From Pseudomonadota bacterium (GTDB taxonomy: Bacteria > Pseudomonadota > Gammaproteobacteria > Burkholderiales > Rhodocyclaceae), in NCBI GenBank assembly GCA_018241665.1, contig JAFEDK010000005.1, positions 310,001 through 374,000 on the forward strand: a stretch of DNA of 64,000 nucleotides, written 5' to 3'. Made by a program: the position numbers and the translations under genes. The notes under the pieces were generated by a model. That model was given only the letters and a program-made list of their open reading frames with translations, did not search any database and was not told the DNA's origin. Positions 52,216 through 62,363 of the stretch are shown piece by piece. The number at the start of each line of letters is the position of its first letter. Position 1 is the first letter of the stretch.

Positions 52216-53802
52216 ATGGACAACCCCTTCGTCGCCCAGGCGGAACTCGCGCTGCTGGCCGACAACCCGCGTGACGCGCTGCGCATCGCCCGCATGGGCC
52301 TGAGCCTCGGCGGCGACGAGCCGGCGCTGCTCGAGATTGCCGCCGAAAGCGCCAGCCAGCTCGACCAGGACACCGACGCCGCGCACTACTGGCAGCGCCT
52401 CGGCGAGCTCTTGCCGGACCATGCCCAGGCCTGCAACGGCCTCGGCATCGCGCTACAGCGCCTCGGCGCCATCGACGAGGCCGAAGCGGCCTGGCGCCGG
52501 GCCCTCGCACTGCTGCCGGACGACGCCAACCTGCACACCAACCTGGGCCTGCTGCTCGAGGAGCGCGGCGCGCTGGCCGAGGCAGAACAGCACCAGCGCC
52601 GCGCGGTGGCCCTCGCGCCGGACTCGGCGCCCATCCTCACCAACCTCGGCGACCTGCTCGCCCACGACGACCGCCCGGCGGAAGCCCTCGCCAGCTACCG
52701 CGCGGCCCTCGTCCACGACGCCGGCTTCCCCACCGCTCACTGCAACCTGGGCGTGCTGCTCGCCGACCTGGGCGATGCCGGCGCCGCCGAGGCGGCCTTC
52801 CGCCAGGCCCTCGCGCTGCGGCCGGACTTTCCCCAGTGCCGGGTCAATCTCGCCCAGTTGCTGCTCCGCCAGGGTCGCTTCGACGAAGGCTGGGCCTTGC
52901 ACGAAAGCCGGCTTGCGCTGGCCTGGCGGCGGGGCGAAGTCCCCGCCCCCCACACAACGCCGCCCCAATGGCAGGGCGAGTCCCTGCGCGGCCGTTCGAT
53001 CATCGTGCTGCCCGAACAGGGCCACGGCGACGACATCCAGTTCTGCCGCTACGTCCCGTGGCTGAAGTCGCTCGGCGCCGCGCGGGTCACGCTGGCCTGC
53101 CGGCCTGGGCTGACCACGCTGATGCAGACCCTCGCCGGCGCTGACCAGGTTATCGATGCGGACGAAGGCCAGGCGCAGCTGCCGCAACATGACTACTGGA
53201 CCGTCGCCCTGAGCCTGCCGCTGCGGGCCGGCACCACCCGGGACAGTATTCCGGCCACCGTGCCCTACCTGCACCCCGATCCCGCCCGCCAGCGTCGGCT
53301 GCAAGCCCTGCTGGAGGCCGACGGCGTGCCCGGCGCGCTGCGGGTCGGCCTGGTATGGCGCGGCAATCCCGGCCACGCCAACGACCGGGCGCGCTCCCTG
53401 CCGGGCCTGGCAAGCCTCGCCCCCTTGTGGGCGGTGGCGGGCGTCCGCTTCTTCAGCCTGCAGAAGCCCTCTTCCGCCAGCCCGGCAACCCCGCCGCCGC
53501 CGGACCAGCCGCTCGTCGACCTCGCCCCGCAGCTCGGCGACTTCGCCGACACCGCCGCCCTGCTCGCCGGCCTCGACCTGGTGATCAGCGTGGACACCGC
53601 CGTCGCCCACCTGGCCGGCGCCCTCGGCCGCCCCTGCTGGGTCCTGCTGCCGGCCCGCAAGGCCGACTGGCGCTGGCTGGAAGGCCGGACCGACAGCCCC
53701 TGGTATCCGGACCTGCGCCTCTTTCGCCAGGCCGGGCACGACGACTGGAGCGCCGTTGTGGCATCCGTCGCGAAGGCACTGGAAGAATTGCGGACTACGT
53801 GA
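52216..53802 (+). CDS. TPR protein with C-terminal glycosyltransferase-like domain
   Basis: A 528-residue cytoplasmic protein. Residues about 5-240 are tetratricopeptide repeats, with repeats such as GLGIALQRLGAIDEAEAAWRRAL and NLGLLLEERGALAEAEQHQRRA recognisable by the repeated GDAxA pattern. The C-terminal half is a GT-B-like domain (IIVLPEQGHGDDIQFCRYVP, VGLVWRGNPGHANDRARSL, DLVISVDTAVAHLAGALGRP) of the kind seen in TPR-linked heptosyltransferase-like proteins. A role in protein or surface glycosylation is likely but unproven. The hybrid kinase gene follows 78 bp later. Confidence 0.85.
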   Translation: MDNPFVAQAELALLADNPRDALRIARMGLSLGGDEPALLEIAAESASQLDQDTDAAHYWQRLGELLPDHAQACNGLGIALQRLGAIDEAEAAWRRALALLPDDANLHTNLGLLLEERGALAEAEQHQRRAVALAPDSAPILTNLGDLLAHDDRPAEALASYRAALVHDAGFPTAHCNLGVLLADLGDAGAAEAAFRQALALRPDFPQCRVNLAQLLLRQGRFDEGWALHESRLALAWRRGEVPAPHTTPPQWQGESLRGRSIIVLPEQGHGDDIQFCRYVPWLKSLGAARVTLACRPGLTTLMQTLAGADQVIDADEGQAQLPQHDYWTVALSLPLRAGTTRDSIPATVPYLHPDPARQRRLQALLEADGVPGALRVGLVWRGNPGHANDRARSLPGLASLAPLWAVAGVRFFSLQKPSSASPATPPPPDQPLVDLAPQLGDFADTAALLAGLDLVISVDTAVAHLAGALGRPCWVLLPARKADWRWLEGRTDSPWYPDLRLFRQAGHDDWSAVVASVAKALEELRTT

Positions 53803-53880
53803 AAAACGGGATTGCAGTTTCCAGCCGCGCTGACGATGATGCGGAGCATCGACCGACCCGCCTTCCGTAACGAGAACTTC

Positions 53881-56841
53881 ATGCCGCGCCTTCCCGCCGA
53901 CCAAGGCCAGCACATTCCGAGGATCGTCGGGATCTACACGGTCTTCGCCTCCCTGTGGATCCTGCTGTCCGACAAGGCGGTCGAACTGCTGTTCACCTCC
54001 CCGGCCCAGATGACCGCCGCCAGCATCGCCAAGGGCTGGGTCTTCGTGGCGGTCACCGCCCTGCTGCTGTACGTGCTGATGCGGCGGGCCTGGCTGCGCG
54101 CCGAGGACGAACGGGCCGAACGCCTGCGCACCCTGAACCTGCTCGGCTCCATCGCCGACGGTTCGGACGATGCCATCTTCGCCAAGGACCTGGACGGCCG
54201 CTACCTGCTCGCCAACCGGGCCAGCTGCCGCTTCATCGGCAAGCGCGAGGACGAGGTGATCGGCCATGACGACCGCGCCCTCTTTCCGCCGGCCCAGGCC
54301 GACACGCTGCGCGCCATCGACCGGCAGATCATCGCCGCCGGCGAGATCCAGACCCACGAGGAAGCCGTCGACACGCTCGGCGGCACCCGTATCTTCCAGG
54401 CCACTAAGGGCCCCCTGCGGGACAGCGAAGGCCGCATCATCGGCATTTTCGGGATTGCCCGCGACATCACCGAACGCCAGCACACCGCGACGACGATCCG
54501 CCAGCTGAACGCCGAACTGACCGCCACCCTACAGGCCATCCCGGACCTGCTCTTCGACATGGATGCCCAGGGCGTCTATCGGGGCATCTGGGCCCAGAAC
54601 GCCGAGCTGCTGGCCGACCAGGAAAGCCGCCTGCTCGGCCGCAAGGTCACCGACGTGCTCCCCGCCGACGCCGCCGAAGGCGTGCTGGCGGCGATCCGCG
54701 AGGCCGCCGCCAAGGGCCACGCCTACGGCCAGGTGGTCCGCCTCGGGCGTGGCCACGACGCCAAATGGTTCGAACTGTCGGTCACCCGCAAGGGCAGCGA
54801 CGGCGGCCCCGCCGCCCGCTTCATGATCCTGTCCCGCGACATCACCGAGCGCTACCAGGCCGAAGCGGCGCTGATGGAGCGGGACTTCAAGCTCGGCGCG
54901 ATCATCCGCCACTCCCCGTCGCCGCTCACCCTCAAGACGCCGGACGGCCACTACGCGCTGGCCAACCCCAATTTCCAGGAGATCCACGGCTTCGGCGAGG
55001 ACGAGGTGATCGGCAAGACCGATTTCGACCTCTTTCCGGCGGAAACCGCCCGGAGCTTCCAGGCCAACGATGCACGCGTGCTGGAAACCCTGCAGTGCCA
55101 CGTCATCGAGGAGAGCATGCTGGTGGACGGCCAGCCGCACACCTTCATGTCGCACATCTTCCCGATCCTCGACGCCTCGGGCGCGGCGCGCTTCGTGTGC
55201 CGCATCGCGCTGGACATCACCGAGCGCAAGAAGGTCGAGGAAGAGCTGCGCAAGCTGGCCCAGGCGGTGGAGCAAAGCCCCGAGAACATCTTCATCACCA
55301 ACCTCGAGGCCCGGATCGAGTACGTGAACGAAGCCTTCGTGCACAACACCGGCTATAGCCGCGAGGAGGTGCTGCAGCAGAATCCGCGCTTCCTGCGCTC
55401 GGGCCGCACGCCCCCCGCCACCTTCCATGCCCTGTGGCAGGCCCTCGAACAGGGTGAGGCCTGGAAGGGCGAGCTGTTCAACCGCCGCAAGGACGGCAGC
55501 GACTACACCGCCCTGTCCATCATCACCCCGATCCGCCAGGCCGACGGCCGCATCAGCCATTACGTGGCGGTCCAGGAAGACATCACCGAGAGGCAACGCA
55601 CCCAGGAAGAACTCGACCGCTACCGCCACCGCCTGGAAGACCTGGTCGCCACCCGCACCCTCGAACTGGCCGACGCCACCGCGGCCGCCGAGGCCGCCAA
55701 CATCGCCAAGAGCGCCTTCCTGGCCAACATGAGCCACGAGATCCGCACTCCGCTGAGCGGCATCATCGGCATGGCCCACCTGATGCGCCGCGGCACGGTC
55801 AGCGGGCGCCAGGCCGAACAGCTCGACAAGATCGAAGCCTCCGGCAAGCACCTGCTGCAGATCATCAACGACATCCTCGACCTGTCGAAGATCGAGGCCG
55901 GCAAGCTGACGCTCAACGAGCGGGATTTCACCCTGCGCGAAATGCTCGACGCCACCCTGGCTGTCACCGGTGACACGGTGGCCGCCAAGGGCCTGCAGCT
56001 ACGCACCGATGTCGCGAGCCTGCCGCCCGTCCTGCATGGCGACCCGACACGCCTGTCCCAGGCCCTGGTCAATTACATCGGCAACGCGCTGAAGTTCACC
56101 GAGCACGGCGCGATCACCCTGCACGGCCGCCTGCTGGCCGAGGACGACGCCGGCTACCTGCTGCGCTTCGAGGTCAGCGACACCGGCATCGGCATGTCGA
56201 GGGACCAGCAAGCCCACCTCTTCGAGGCCTTCGAGCAGGCCGACAACTCCACCACCCGCAAGTACGGCGGCACCGGCCTGGGGCTGGCGATCACCCGCCA
56301 CATCGCCCAGCTGATGGGTGGCGAGGTCGGCGTGCGCAGCGAAGCGGGGGCCGGCAGCACCTTCTGGCTGAGCGGCCGCTTCGGCAAGCCGCTCAACCCG
56401 CCGCCCCCGGCCGCCGCCCCCGCCGACGAACGCCCGGAAACCGTGCTCGGCCGGGACCACGCCGGGGCGCGCATCCTGCTCGTCGAGGACAACCCGGTGA
56501 ACCAGGAGGTCGCCCTGCTGCTGCTCAGCGACGCCGGCCTGGGTTGCGACCTGGCGGCGGACGGCGGCGAGGCCCTGCGCCTGGCCGGCGAACGGGACTA
56601 CGCACTGATCCTGATGGACATCCAGATGCCGGTGATGGACGGCCTGCAGGCCACCCGGGAGATCCGCCGCCTGCCCGGCCGCACCGACGTCCCGATCCTG
56701 GCCCTGACCGCCAATGCCTTTGCCGAAGACAGGGAAAACTGCCTGGCCGCCGGCATGAACGACTTCATCGCCAAGCCCTTCGAGCCCGACGTCCTCTACG
56801 CGACCCTCCTCAAGTGGCTGGCGAAACCCGGCCAGCACTGA
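53881..56841 (+). CDS. Hybrid sensor histidine kinase with four PAS domains and receiver
   Basis: A 986-residue membrane-bound sensor kinase. Two hydrophobic segments ([15 protein letters not shown] and [16 protein letters not shown]) anchor it. About four PAS domains follow ([40 protein letters not shown] and [12 protein letters not shown]). The dimerisation His is His619 in [11 protein letters not shown]; the ATPase boxes are [15 protein letters not shown] and [11 protein letters not shown]-terminal receiver has the phosphoacceptor Asp913 in [11 protein letters not shown] and Lys in FIAKPFEP. The signal is unknown. No cognate regulator is adjacent. A start at 53812 is possible but adds an atypical N-terminus. 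Confidence 0.92.
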   Translation: MPRLPADQGQHIPRIVGIYTVFASLWILLSDKAVELLFTSPAQMTAASIAKGWVFVAVTALLLYVLMRRAWLRAEDERAERLRTLNLLGSIADGSDDAIFAKDLDGRYLLANRASCRFIGKREDEVIGHDDRALFPPAQADTLRAIDRQIIAAGEIQTHEEAVDTLGGTRIFQATKGPLRDSEGRIIGIFGIARDITERQHTATTIRQLNAELTATLQAIPDLLFDMDAQGVYRGIWAQNAELLADQESRLLGRKVTDVLPADAAEGVLAAIREAAAKGHAYGQVVRLGRGHDAKWFELSVTRKGSDGGPAARFMILSRDITERYQAEAALMERDFKLGAIIRHSPSPLTLKTPDGHYALANPNFQEIHGFGEDEVIGKTDFDLFPAETARSFQANDARVLETLQCHVIEESMLVDGQPHTFMSHIFPILDASGAARFVCRIALDITERKKVEEELRKLAQAVEQSPENIFITNLEARIEYVNEAFVHNTGYSREEVLQQNPRFLRSGRTPPATFHALWQALEQGEAWKGELFNRRKDGSDYTALSIITPIRQADGRISHYVAVQEDITERQRTQEELDRYRHRLEDLVATRTLELADATAAAEAANIAKSAFLANMSHEIRTPLSGIIGMAHLMRRGTVSGRQAEQLDKIEASGKHLLQIINDILDLSKIEAGKLTLNERDFTLREMLDATLAVTGDTVAAKGLQLRTDVASLPPVLHGDPTRLSQALVNYIGNALKFTEHGAITLHGRLLAEDDAGYLLRFEVSDTGIGMSRDQQAHLFEAFEQADNSTTRKYGGTGLGLAITRHIAQLMGGEVGVRSEAGAGSTFWLSGRFGKPLNPPPPAAAPADERPETVLGRDHAGARILLVEDNPVNQEVALLLLSDAGLGCDLAADGGEALRLAGERDYALILMDIQMPVMDGLQATREIRRLPGRTDVPILALTANAFAEDRENCLAAGMNDFIAKPFEPDVLYATLLKWLAKPGQH

Positions 56842-56853
56842 CCCAGCCTCCCC

Positions 56854-56992
56854 GTGGGGGCGAAGGCACTCGCCCTCACGCGCCCCAACGTGCTCGCCGA
56901 TGATCTCGACGCATTCACCCCTACGACCACCCGAACGTGCCCGCCGATGGTCTGGACGCATCCCCCCGTAGGGGCGAATTCATTCGCCCACC
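56854..56992. repeat. Cluster of degenerate and intact REP-like repeats
   Basis: A diverged copy at 56854-56877 (GGGGGCGAAGGCACTCGCCC), a further diverged one near 56892-56923, and an intact copy at 56968-56992 in the GAATTCATTC orientation. The intact copy supplies the last codons and the stop of the minus-strand gene that ends at 56980. Confidence 0.8.
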
Positions 56993-57894
56993 ACCGGCTC
57001 GAACAGCGTTTCGAGGAAATCCCCCTGCTCCCGGCGCGGGCTGCGCCGGGTGAATACATCGGCCAGCAGGCGCTTGTCCGCCTGGGCCAGCAGCTGGCAG
57101 TGATGATGCAGGCCGGACGCGCCCTGTTCCACGGCACACAACTGCGCCGACAGCGCGCTGCCCACGTCGGCGTTGCCGTGGTACAGCAGATGCCGCTCGG
57201 TGCTCAGGCAGGCCGCCGCGCGGGGGCCGAACCAGCCCCACTCGGCCTGATCGACCAGCTCGTGGAAGCGCGCGAAATACAGGAAGCCCGCGCCGTTGAA
57301 ATGCAGCGACGGACAGGGCCGCACCGACAGCGGCGCGTAGCTGTGCCCCCCGCGCGCCGAACGGCCGGGCTCCCGCTCCTGCGGCGCCTGCGCCACACGC
57401 CGGTTGAGTTCGGCGAAGCGCAGTCCCTCGTCGAGCGCCGGCACCTGCTCCAGCCCCGCCACCGGGCTGCGCACGGCCGAGGTATTGAGCCCGGCCGTCT
57501 CCCGCGCGACGAACACCGACTGCATCTCCACCACCGCGCACAGGCCGGCGCCGGCCGACACCACGTGCTTGCTGTAGAACTGCGTGCGGCTGACGCGCCC
57601 GAGCTGGCTGGCGACCTCCAGCTCGTCGTCCTCCGCCACGCTGCCGAGCCGGCCATGGCGCAGGCGCACCGCCCGGAAGGCCGGATAGACCCGCCGCCCG
57701 CTGCCATCGCGCAGGCGGGACACCGGCATGCCGGCGGCGGCCGCCAGCAGCTGCCAGTGGCGGTCGCCGCAGTCGGCGAGCAGCCAGCTCTCCGACAGGC
57801 CGTTCAAGGCCAGCTGCGGCATGCCGACCCGCTGCCGGCCGTGCAGGGCCGGGGCGCTCGGGCGGGACGCTGCGGACAGGACGAGTTCGAGCAT
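56980..57894 (-). CDS. Pnap_2097/LnmK-like double hot-dog protein (probable)
   Basis: A 304-residue soluble protein. Segments VGMPQLALNGLSESWLLADCGDRHW near the N-terminus and LHFNGAGFLYFARFHELVDQAEW in the second half suggest two hot-dog folds, as in the LnmK/Pnap_2097 biosynthetic family; I cannot confirm this without a search. ATG 57894 has AAAGGAGG 6 bp upstream and lies 29 bp after the flavoprotein gene, so it is the last gene of the Nit1C-type operon. The final residues VVGE and the stop come from a REP-like repeat, and the original C-terminus may have been altered by its insertion. Confidence 0.6.
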   Translation of the reverse strand: MLELVLSAASRPSAPALHGRQRVGMPQLALNGLSESWLLADCGDRHWQLLAAAAGMPVSRLRDGSGRRVYPAFRAVRLRHGRLGSVAEDDELEVASQLGRVSRTQFYSKHVVSAGAGLCAVVEMQSVFVARETAGLNTSAVRSPVAGLEQVPALDEGLRFAELNRRVAQAPQEREPGRSARGGHSYAPLSVRPCPSLHFNGAGFLYFARFHELVDQAEWGWFGPRAAACLSTERHLLYHGNADVGSALSAQLCAVEQGASGLHHHCQLLAQADKRLLADVFTRRSPRREQGDFLETLFEPVVGE

Positions 57895-57923
57895 CGGAAG
57901 CCTCCTTTCGCGGCAGTCGCGCC

Positions 57924-59228
57924 TCAGGCCACGGCCGCTTCGGGCGGCTCGGCCTCGGCCCCTTGCGCAATGCGCCCGGCGATCACGCCGGCCAGGTGGC
58001 GGGCGTCGTCGGCGATGCCCAGAAAACGCCCGGAACCCCAGGTGTGCAGCCACGGCAGGCCCAGGAAATACAGGCCCGGCACCGGCGACACGCCGCGCTG
58101 GTACTTGGGATGGCCGCGCCCGTCGAAGGCCGGCAGCTCGATCCAGCGGTAATCCGGGCGGAAACCGATGGCCCACACGATGGTGGTGATGCCGGCCGCC
58201 GCGCAGTCCAGGCTCAGCGGATCGGCCTCCGGCGCCCAGACCTTGCTGAAGGCCGGCTCTTCCGGCGCGTCGATGCCGTGGGCGGCGATGTACTTGTCGA
58301 TATCGTTGCGGATGCTGACGTACACCTCGTCGGCGTCATCCAGGTTGGCCGTCAGGTCGGGCAGGAACTCCAGCGTGGCGCCCTGGATGTTGGCCAGGCT
58401 GCCATACAGTTTGACCCCGTCCCGCGCGAAGCGGCGCAGGTCGATCTCGTGGCCGCCGTCGCGCCCGGTCATGTAGTGGTTGGTCTTCTCGCGGGCCTTC
58501 TCGCCGAGGGGATGGCGATCGACGGTCAGCTCGTAGTAGCCCATGTCCATCAGCCACTCGGTCGCCTCGCGGCCGCGATAGACGCGCGGCGAGCGCGGCG
58601 CCGGGCCGACGCAGAGGTGCACCTTGCGGCCGGCCAGGTGCAGGTCTTCCACGATCTGCACGCCGGACTGGCCGGAACCCACCACCAGCACCTCGCCGGC
58701 CGGCAGGGATTCCGGGTTGCGGTAGTCCACCGAGTGCACCTGGTGGATGTGGGCCGGCAGGCTGGCCGCGTAGGCCGGCACGATGGGGATGTCGTAGCCG
58801 CCGGTGGCCACCACGATGTGGTCGGTGGTGAATTGGCCGGCGCTGGTGCTCACCTCCAGCCGTCCGGACTTGCCGCGCAGCACGTGATTGACCGCCACGC
58901 CCTCGACGATGGGCGGCGCGATCTTGCGGGCGAAGGCCTCCACGTAGTCGACGATCTGGTCCTTCAGCATGAAGCCCTGGGGGTCGTCGCCTTGATAGGG
59001 GAAGTCCGGCAGGCGGCACTGCCAGTTGGGCGTGACCAGGCAGAAGGTGTCCCAGCGGTCGTTGCGCCAGGAATGGGCGACCCGGTTCTTCTCGAAGACG
59101 ATGTGCGCGATGCCGTGCTGCTGCAGGAAGTGGCTGGTGGACAGGCCGGCCTGGCCGCCGCCGACGATCACCACGGGGTAGTCGCGGCGCGCCAGCAGCT
59201 GGGTGGATTGGGGAAACAGGGTGTTCAT
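57924..59228 (-). CDS. FAD-dependent oxidoreductase, MSMEG_0569-type (Nit1C cluster)
   Basis: A 434-residue flavin monooxygenase-like protein with two dinucleotide-binding folds: [17 protein letters not shown] for FAD and [17 protein letters not shown] for NAD(P)[18 protein letters not shown] lies near the end. It corresponds to the flavoprotein that accompanies the Nit1 nitrilase in Nit1C clusters. Its reaction is unknown. AAGGAG precedes ATG 59228. The small MSMEG_0570-like gene ends 67 bp upstream. Confidence 0.85.
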   Translation of the reverse strand: MNTLFPQSTQLLARRDYPVVIVGGGQAGLSTSHFLQQHGIAHIVFEKNRVAHSWRNDRWDTFCLVTPNWQCRLPDFPYQGDDPQGFMLKDQIVDYVEAFARKIAPPIVEGVAVNHVLRGKSGRLEVSTSAGQFTTDHIVVATGGYDIPIVPAYAASLPAHIHQVHSVDYRNPESLPAGEVLVVGSGQSGVQIVEDLHLAGRKVHLCVGPAPRSPRVYRGREATEWLMDMGYYELTVDRHPLGEKAREKTNHYMTGRDGGHEIDLRRFARDGVKLYGSLANIQGATLEFLPDLTANLDDADEVYVSIRNDIDKYIAAHGIDAPEEPAFSKVWAPEADPLSLDCAAAGITTIVWAIGFRPDYRWIELPAFDGRGHPKYQRGVSPVPGLYFLGLPWLHTWGSGRFLGIADDARHLAGVIAGRIAQGAEAEPPEAAVA

Positions 59229-59295
59229 GACGGCTCCTTGGAAAGAGGATGGACGTGGGAATGGATGGGCAAAGACGGCGGGAACGGGCGGCGGC

Positions 59296-59589
59296 TCAAC
59301 GCGCGCCGGGCTGGAAGGACTCGACCTGCACCGTGCCGTCGGTGCCTTCGAAATTTCGGGCTACCTCGTGGATGCGGCCGAGCTGGTCCATGGCGCTGGA
59401 GCAGAAGTAGCCGTACTTCTGCTGGACCCGCGCGCTGGCCTCGCCGAGGGCCTGCTCGCAGCGCTGCACGAAGTCGGCCACCGGGTAGCTGTGGCCGGGC
59501 TGCAGGAAATCGCCGATCACCAGCGACGGCGAGTAGCAGCGCTCCTCGCGGCCGTCGGGCCAGCGGACGTGGAAGTACATTTCAGGCAT
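59296..59589 (-). CDS. MSMEG_0570-type small protein (Nit1C cluster)
   Basis: A 97-residue protein beginning MPEMYFHVRWPDGREERCYSPSL, with FLQPGHSYPVADFVQRCEQAL and a C-terminal IHEVARNFEGTDGTVQVESFQ. It has no membrane segment or known catalytic motif. It matches the short protein regularly found in Nit1C clusters, sometimes annotated as a nitrogen-starvation-response protein. ATG 59589 is chosen because the family starts at MPEMYFH; the frame opens earlier. It overlaps the glycosyltransferase stop by 8 bp. Confidence 0.85.
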   Translation of the reverse strand: MPEMYFHVRWPDGREERCYSPSLVIGDFLQPGHSYPVADFVQRCEQALGEASARVQQKYGYFCSSAMDQLGRIHEVARNFEGTDGTVQVESFQPGAR

Positions 59590-60823
59590 GGTTGAACTCC
59601 TGGGCAGGTTGGGAAACGGCAAGCGGCAGGTCCGCCACGGCCCGGTAGGCCGGCAGGTGGGCGCGGGCGCAGGTCGGCCAGTCGTGGCGGGCGGCCACCT
59701 GGAAGCCGCGGGCGACGATGCGCTCGCGGGTGCCGGGCATCAGCGCCCGGCACATGGCGTTGGCGATGGAATCCGGGTCGTCGGGGTCGGCCCACAGGCA
59801 GTCCCCGTCGGCGAGGAAATCGGTGAAGGGGGCGATCTGCGGCACCACCACCGGCGTGCCGCAGGCCATCGCCTCGACGATGGCCAGACCGAAACCCTCG
59901 ACGCGGGACGGGAAGACCAGCGCATCGGCGAGCCGGTACAGCGGCGCCATGTCGGCGTCGGCCAGCACGCCGGCGAGGATCACCGGCGCCTCCGGCGGCA
60001 GCGGCCCGCCATCGTCCGGCAGCGCCGCCGCGGCGAGCCCTTCCCGCGCCAGCACGGCGTCGAAGTCACGCCGGCAGGCAGCGTGGTCGAGCAGGCTGGC
60101 GCCGCCGGCCACCACCAGCCGGGCATTGCCGAGGGTGGCCCGCAGGCGGGCGAAAGCGCGCAGCGTGGCGACGGTGTTCTTGCGCGCCTCGATGCCGCCG
60201 ACGGCGAGGAACAGCGGCCCGGCGCCGAGGCCCAGGCGCTGCCGCAGCAGGCGGTCGCGGGCCCCGGCGGCGGGGCCGAAGCGACGCAGGTTGACGCCGT
60301 TGCCGACCACCTCCGCGGCATGCCCGCAGCGCTCCGCCAGCCGCGCCGCCCAGCTCGGACTGACGCACAGCAGGCGCGCTGCGCCGGCGATGGAGCGGCG
60401 CTCGAGAAAGTCCAGGCGTGCGTCGCCGTAGCTGTCCTCCAGGTGATGGACAGTGCGCACGTAGCCCGGCAGCACGCCGCGTGCCTGCAGCTCGTACAAC
60501 GCGTTGGCGCCGATGCCGTCGTGGGCGTGGAAAACGTCGAAGTCGACATGGCCGGGCTGGGAAAACCATTCGGTGAAGGTCGCGATGCGCCGCTCGACGC
60601 GTTCGCGCAGATCGCCACCGGCCGGCATCTCGGGGATCAGGCACAGCTGCGCGGCGGTGCTGCGGAACAGGCGCGTGCCGGGCGCCGCCGGCGCGTGCAG
60701 CGTGACCCGGTGGCCGAGGGCCACCAGCGCGTCGGCCAGCTCCAGGCAATGCACGACGCCGCCGCGCGGGTTGGTGGAATGGGTCAGCAGCGCGATGCGC
60801 AGCGGGCGGTTGTCGCGGTTCAT
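59582..60823 (-). CDS. Glycosyltransferase family 4, MSMEG_0565-type (Nit1C cluster)
   Basis: A 413-residue GT-B glycosyltransferase. The N-terminal domain has LTHSTNPRGGVVHCLELADAL for the acceptor side, and the C-terminal nucleotide-sugar site is LVFPSRVEGFGLAIVEAMACGTPVV, the EX7E motif region. FLAVGGIEARKNTVATLRAF is the linker strand. Its presence implies that the Nit1C product is a glycosylated molecule or that a sugar is part of it. The start at 60823 overlaps the AIR-synthase-like stop. Confidence 0.88.
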   Translation of the reverse strand: MNRDNRPLRIALLTHSTNPRGGVVHCLELADALVALGHRVTLHAPAAPGTRLFRSTAAQLCLIPEMPAGGDLRERVERRIATFTEWFSQPGHVDFDVFHAHDGIGANALYELQARGVLPGYVRTVHHLEDSYGDARLDFLERRSIAGAARLLCVSPSWAARLAERCGHAAEVVGNGVNLRRFGPAAGARDRLLRQRLGLGAGPLFLAVGGIEARKNTVATLRAFARLRATLGNARLVVAGGASLLDHAACRRDFDAVLAREGLAAAALPDDGGPLPPEAPVILAGVLADADMAPLYRLADALVFPSRVEGFGLAIVEAMACGTPVVVPQIAPFTDFLADGDCLWADPDDPDSIANAMCRALMPGTRERIVARGFQVAARHDWPTCARAHLPAYRAVADLPLAVSQPAQEFNHA

Positions 60824-61812
60824 GGCCGGCCTCCTTGTGCCACGGCGCCACGCTGCGGCCCGACGCCCATCAGCGGCTCGGCGGCCAGATCGCGGAACAG
60901 GCCCTCGGCGCTGCCCTGGCCCAACATCAAGCGGCTGCCGTCGCCCAACGTGCCGATCTGAGCAGCGGCGATACCGCGGGCGTGGAAGCGCGCACACAAG
61001 GCGTCCGCCTGCGCCGGCCGGCAGGCCAGCACGTAGCCGAAGCTCGGGAAGGAGCGCAGCCAGCGCGCCAGCGCCACGCCGGCCGGCCGCGGCACGGCGT
61101 CCAGGTCGATGCGGGCGCCGACCCCGGAGCACTCCATCAGCATCAGCACGGTGCCGGGCAGACCGGCCTGGCTGATGTCCTTGGCGGCGTGGGCAAGGCC
61201 GGCCTCGGCGATCTCCGGCAGCAGCGCCAGGTCGCCGCGCAGGCGGGCGGGCTCGGCGGCGGTAGCCGCATCCCAGTTGTCGAAAGGCTCCCGGTAGGCG
61301 CCGCGCAGGTCGGCCGCCATCACCAGCGCGTCGCCGGGGCGGGCGGCGAAGCTGGTGAGCAGGCGCGTCGCCTCGCCGAGCACCGCCACCGCCAGCTGGG
61401 CGCGGTCGCAGCGGGTGTTGCTGTGGCCGCCGACCAGCGGCACGCCGAAGGCCGCCGCCGCGTCGGACAGGCCGCGCATCAGCGCCTGCGCCTGTTCATG
61501 GCCGTCGCTCCACAGAGCGTCCACCACCGCCAGCGGGCGGCCACCCATCGCGGCAATGTCGCTGAGGTTGACCATCACCCCGCACCAGCCGGCAAACCAC
61601 GGGTCGTGGGCGACGAACGCGTTGATGAAGCCTTCGATGGCGAACAGCAGGTGGCCGTCGCCGCGGGGCAGCGCGGCGCAGTCGTCGCCGAGCCAGGCGC
61701 CGGCCTCCGGCAGATGGCGGCTGGCCAGCGCGGCCAGCACGCCGTCGATATCGCGCTTGTGGGCGATGCCCGGGTGGCCGCGCAGGGTGTCGATGAGGGC
61801 CTGGAGTTCCAT
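60820..61812 (-). CDS. AIR synthase-related protein, sll0787-type (Nit1C cluster)
   Basis: A 330-residue protein of the PurM/SelD/ThiL superfamily, with an N-terminal ATP loop (WLGDDCAALPRGDGHLLFAIEGF), VNLSDIAAMGGRPLAVVDALW and the second-half AAKDISQAGLPGTVLML. These enzymes bind ATP to activate a carbonyl or phosphate-bearing substrate. The exact reaction in the cluster is unknown. ATG 61812 overlaps the GNAT stop by one base (TGATG); the GTG just before it, at 61815, is an alternative. Confidence 0.88.
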   Translation of the reverse strand: MELQALIDTLRGHPGIAHKRDIDGVLAALASRHLPEAGAWLGDDCAALPRGDGHLLFAIEGFINAFVAHDPWFAGWCGVMVNLSDIAAMGGRPLAVVDALWSDGHEQAQALMRGLSDAAAAFGVPLVGGHSNTRCDRAQLAVAVLGEATRLLTSFAARPGDALVMAADLRGAYREPFDNWDAATAAEPARLRGDLALLPEIAEAGLAHAAKDISQAGLPGTVLMLMECSGVGARIDLDAVPRPAGVALARWLRSFPSFGYVLACRPAQADALCARFHARGIAAAQIGTLGDGSRLMLGQGSAEGLFRDLAAEPLMGVGPQRGAVAQGGRP

Positions 61813-62363
61813 CACGCCCCCCGCTTCACGTGGACCCGCATGGCCTCACCGGCCGCGAACGGCGGGTAGTGGGCCAGGTCGGCTTCCATCAGGTGGTGGG
61901 GACGGCCGTGCAGCGCGATCTCGCCGGTGCTGCGCCAGTGCAGGCGCTGGAACAGCGGCACGTTGGCGGCCTGCACCTGGGCCACGAAGCGCGTGCAGCC
62001 GAGCGTGGCAGCGCTGCGCACGGCGAGCTGGATCAGCGCGCCGCCAAGGGCGCCGACGCGCCGGTACTCGGCGGCGACGGCCAGCCGCGAGCCCTGCCAG
62101 ACGTCCGGCGCGAGGCGGTGGATGCGCACCGTGCCGACCACCGGCGCCGGCCCGCCGCCCTCCACGCACGGACGGGCCACCAGCAGCAGCGCGTCAGTGT
62201 CGATGGCGTCCTCGTCGCTGCCGTCGAACAGGCCCTGCTCGGCGCAGAACACCGCCCGGCGCAGGGCCAGCGCCTCGGCACGGGTGGCCGCATCGGCATG
62301 TTCGACGCGGTAGTGGCGCGGCAGACGCAGCCGCGCGGCGATGGCGGGCAGCGGGGCGTTCAT
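61812..62363 (-). CDS. GNAT-family acyltransferase, MSMEG_0567-type (Nit1C cluster)
   Basis: A 183-residue GNAT protein. The AcCoA-binding region reads SRLAVAAEYRRVGALGGALIQLAV, with RRVGALGGALI as the pyrophosphate loop, and FVAQVQAANVPLFQRLHWRS is the C-terminal motif. The first part (ALALRRAVFCAEQGLF) is the usual substrate-side helix. It overlaps the radical SAM gene by 4 bp. Acyl donor and acceptor are unknown. Confidence 0.87.
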   Translation of the reverse strand: MNAPLPAIAARLRLPRHYRVEHADAATRAEALALRRAVFCAEQGLFDGSDEDAIDTDALLLVARPCVEGGGPAPVVGTVRIHRLAPDVWQGSRLAVAAEYRRVGALGGALIQLAVRSAATLGCTRFVAQVQAANVPLFQRLHWRSTGEIALHGRPHHLMEADLAHYPPFAAGEAMRVHVKRGA

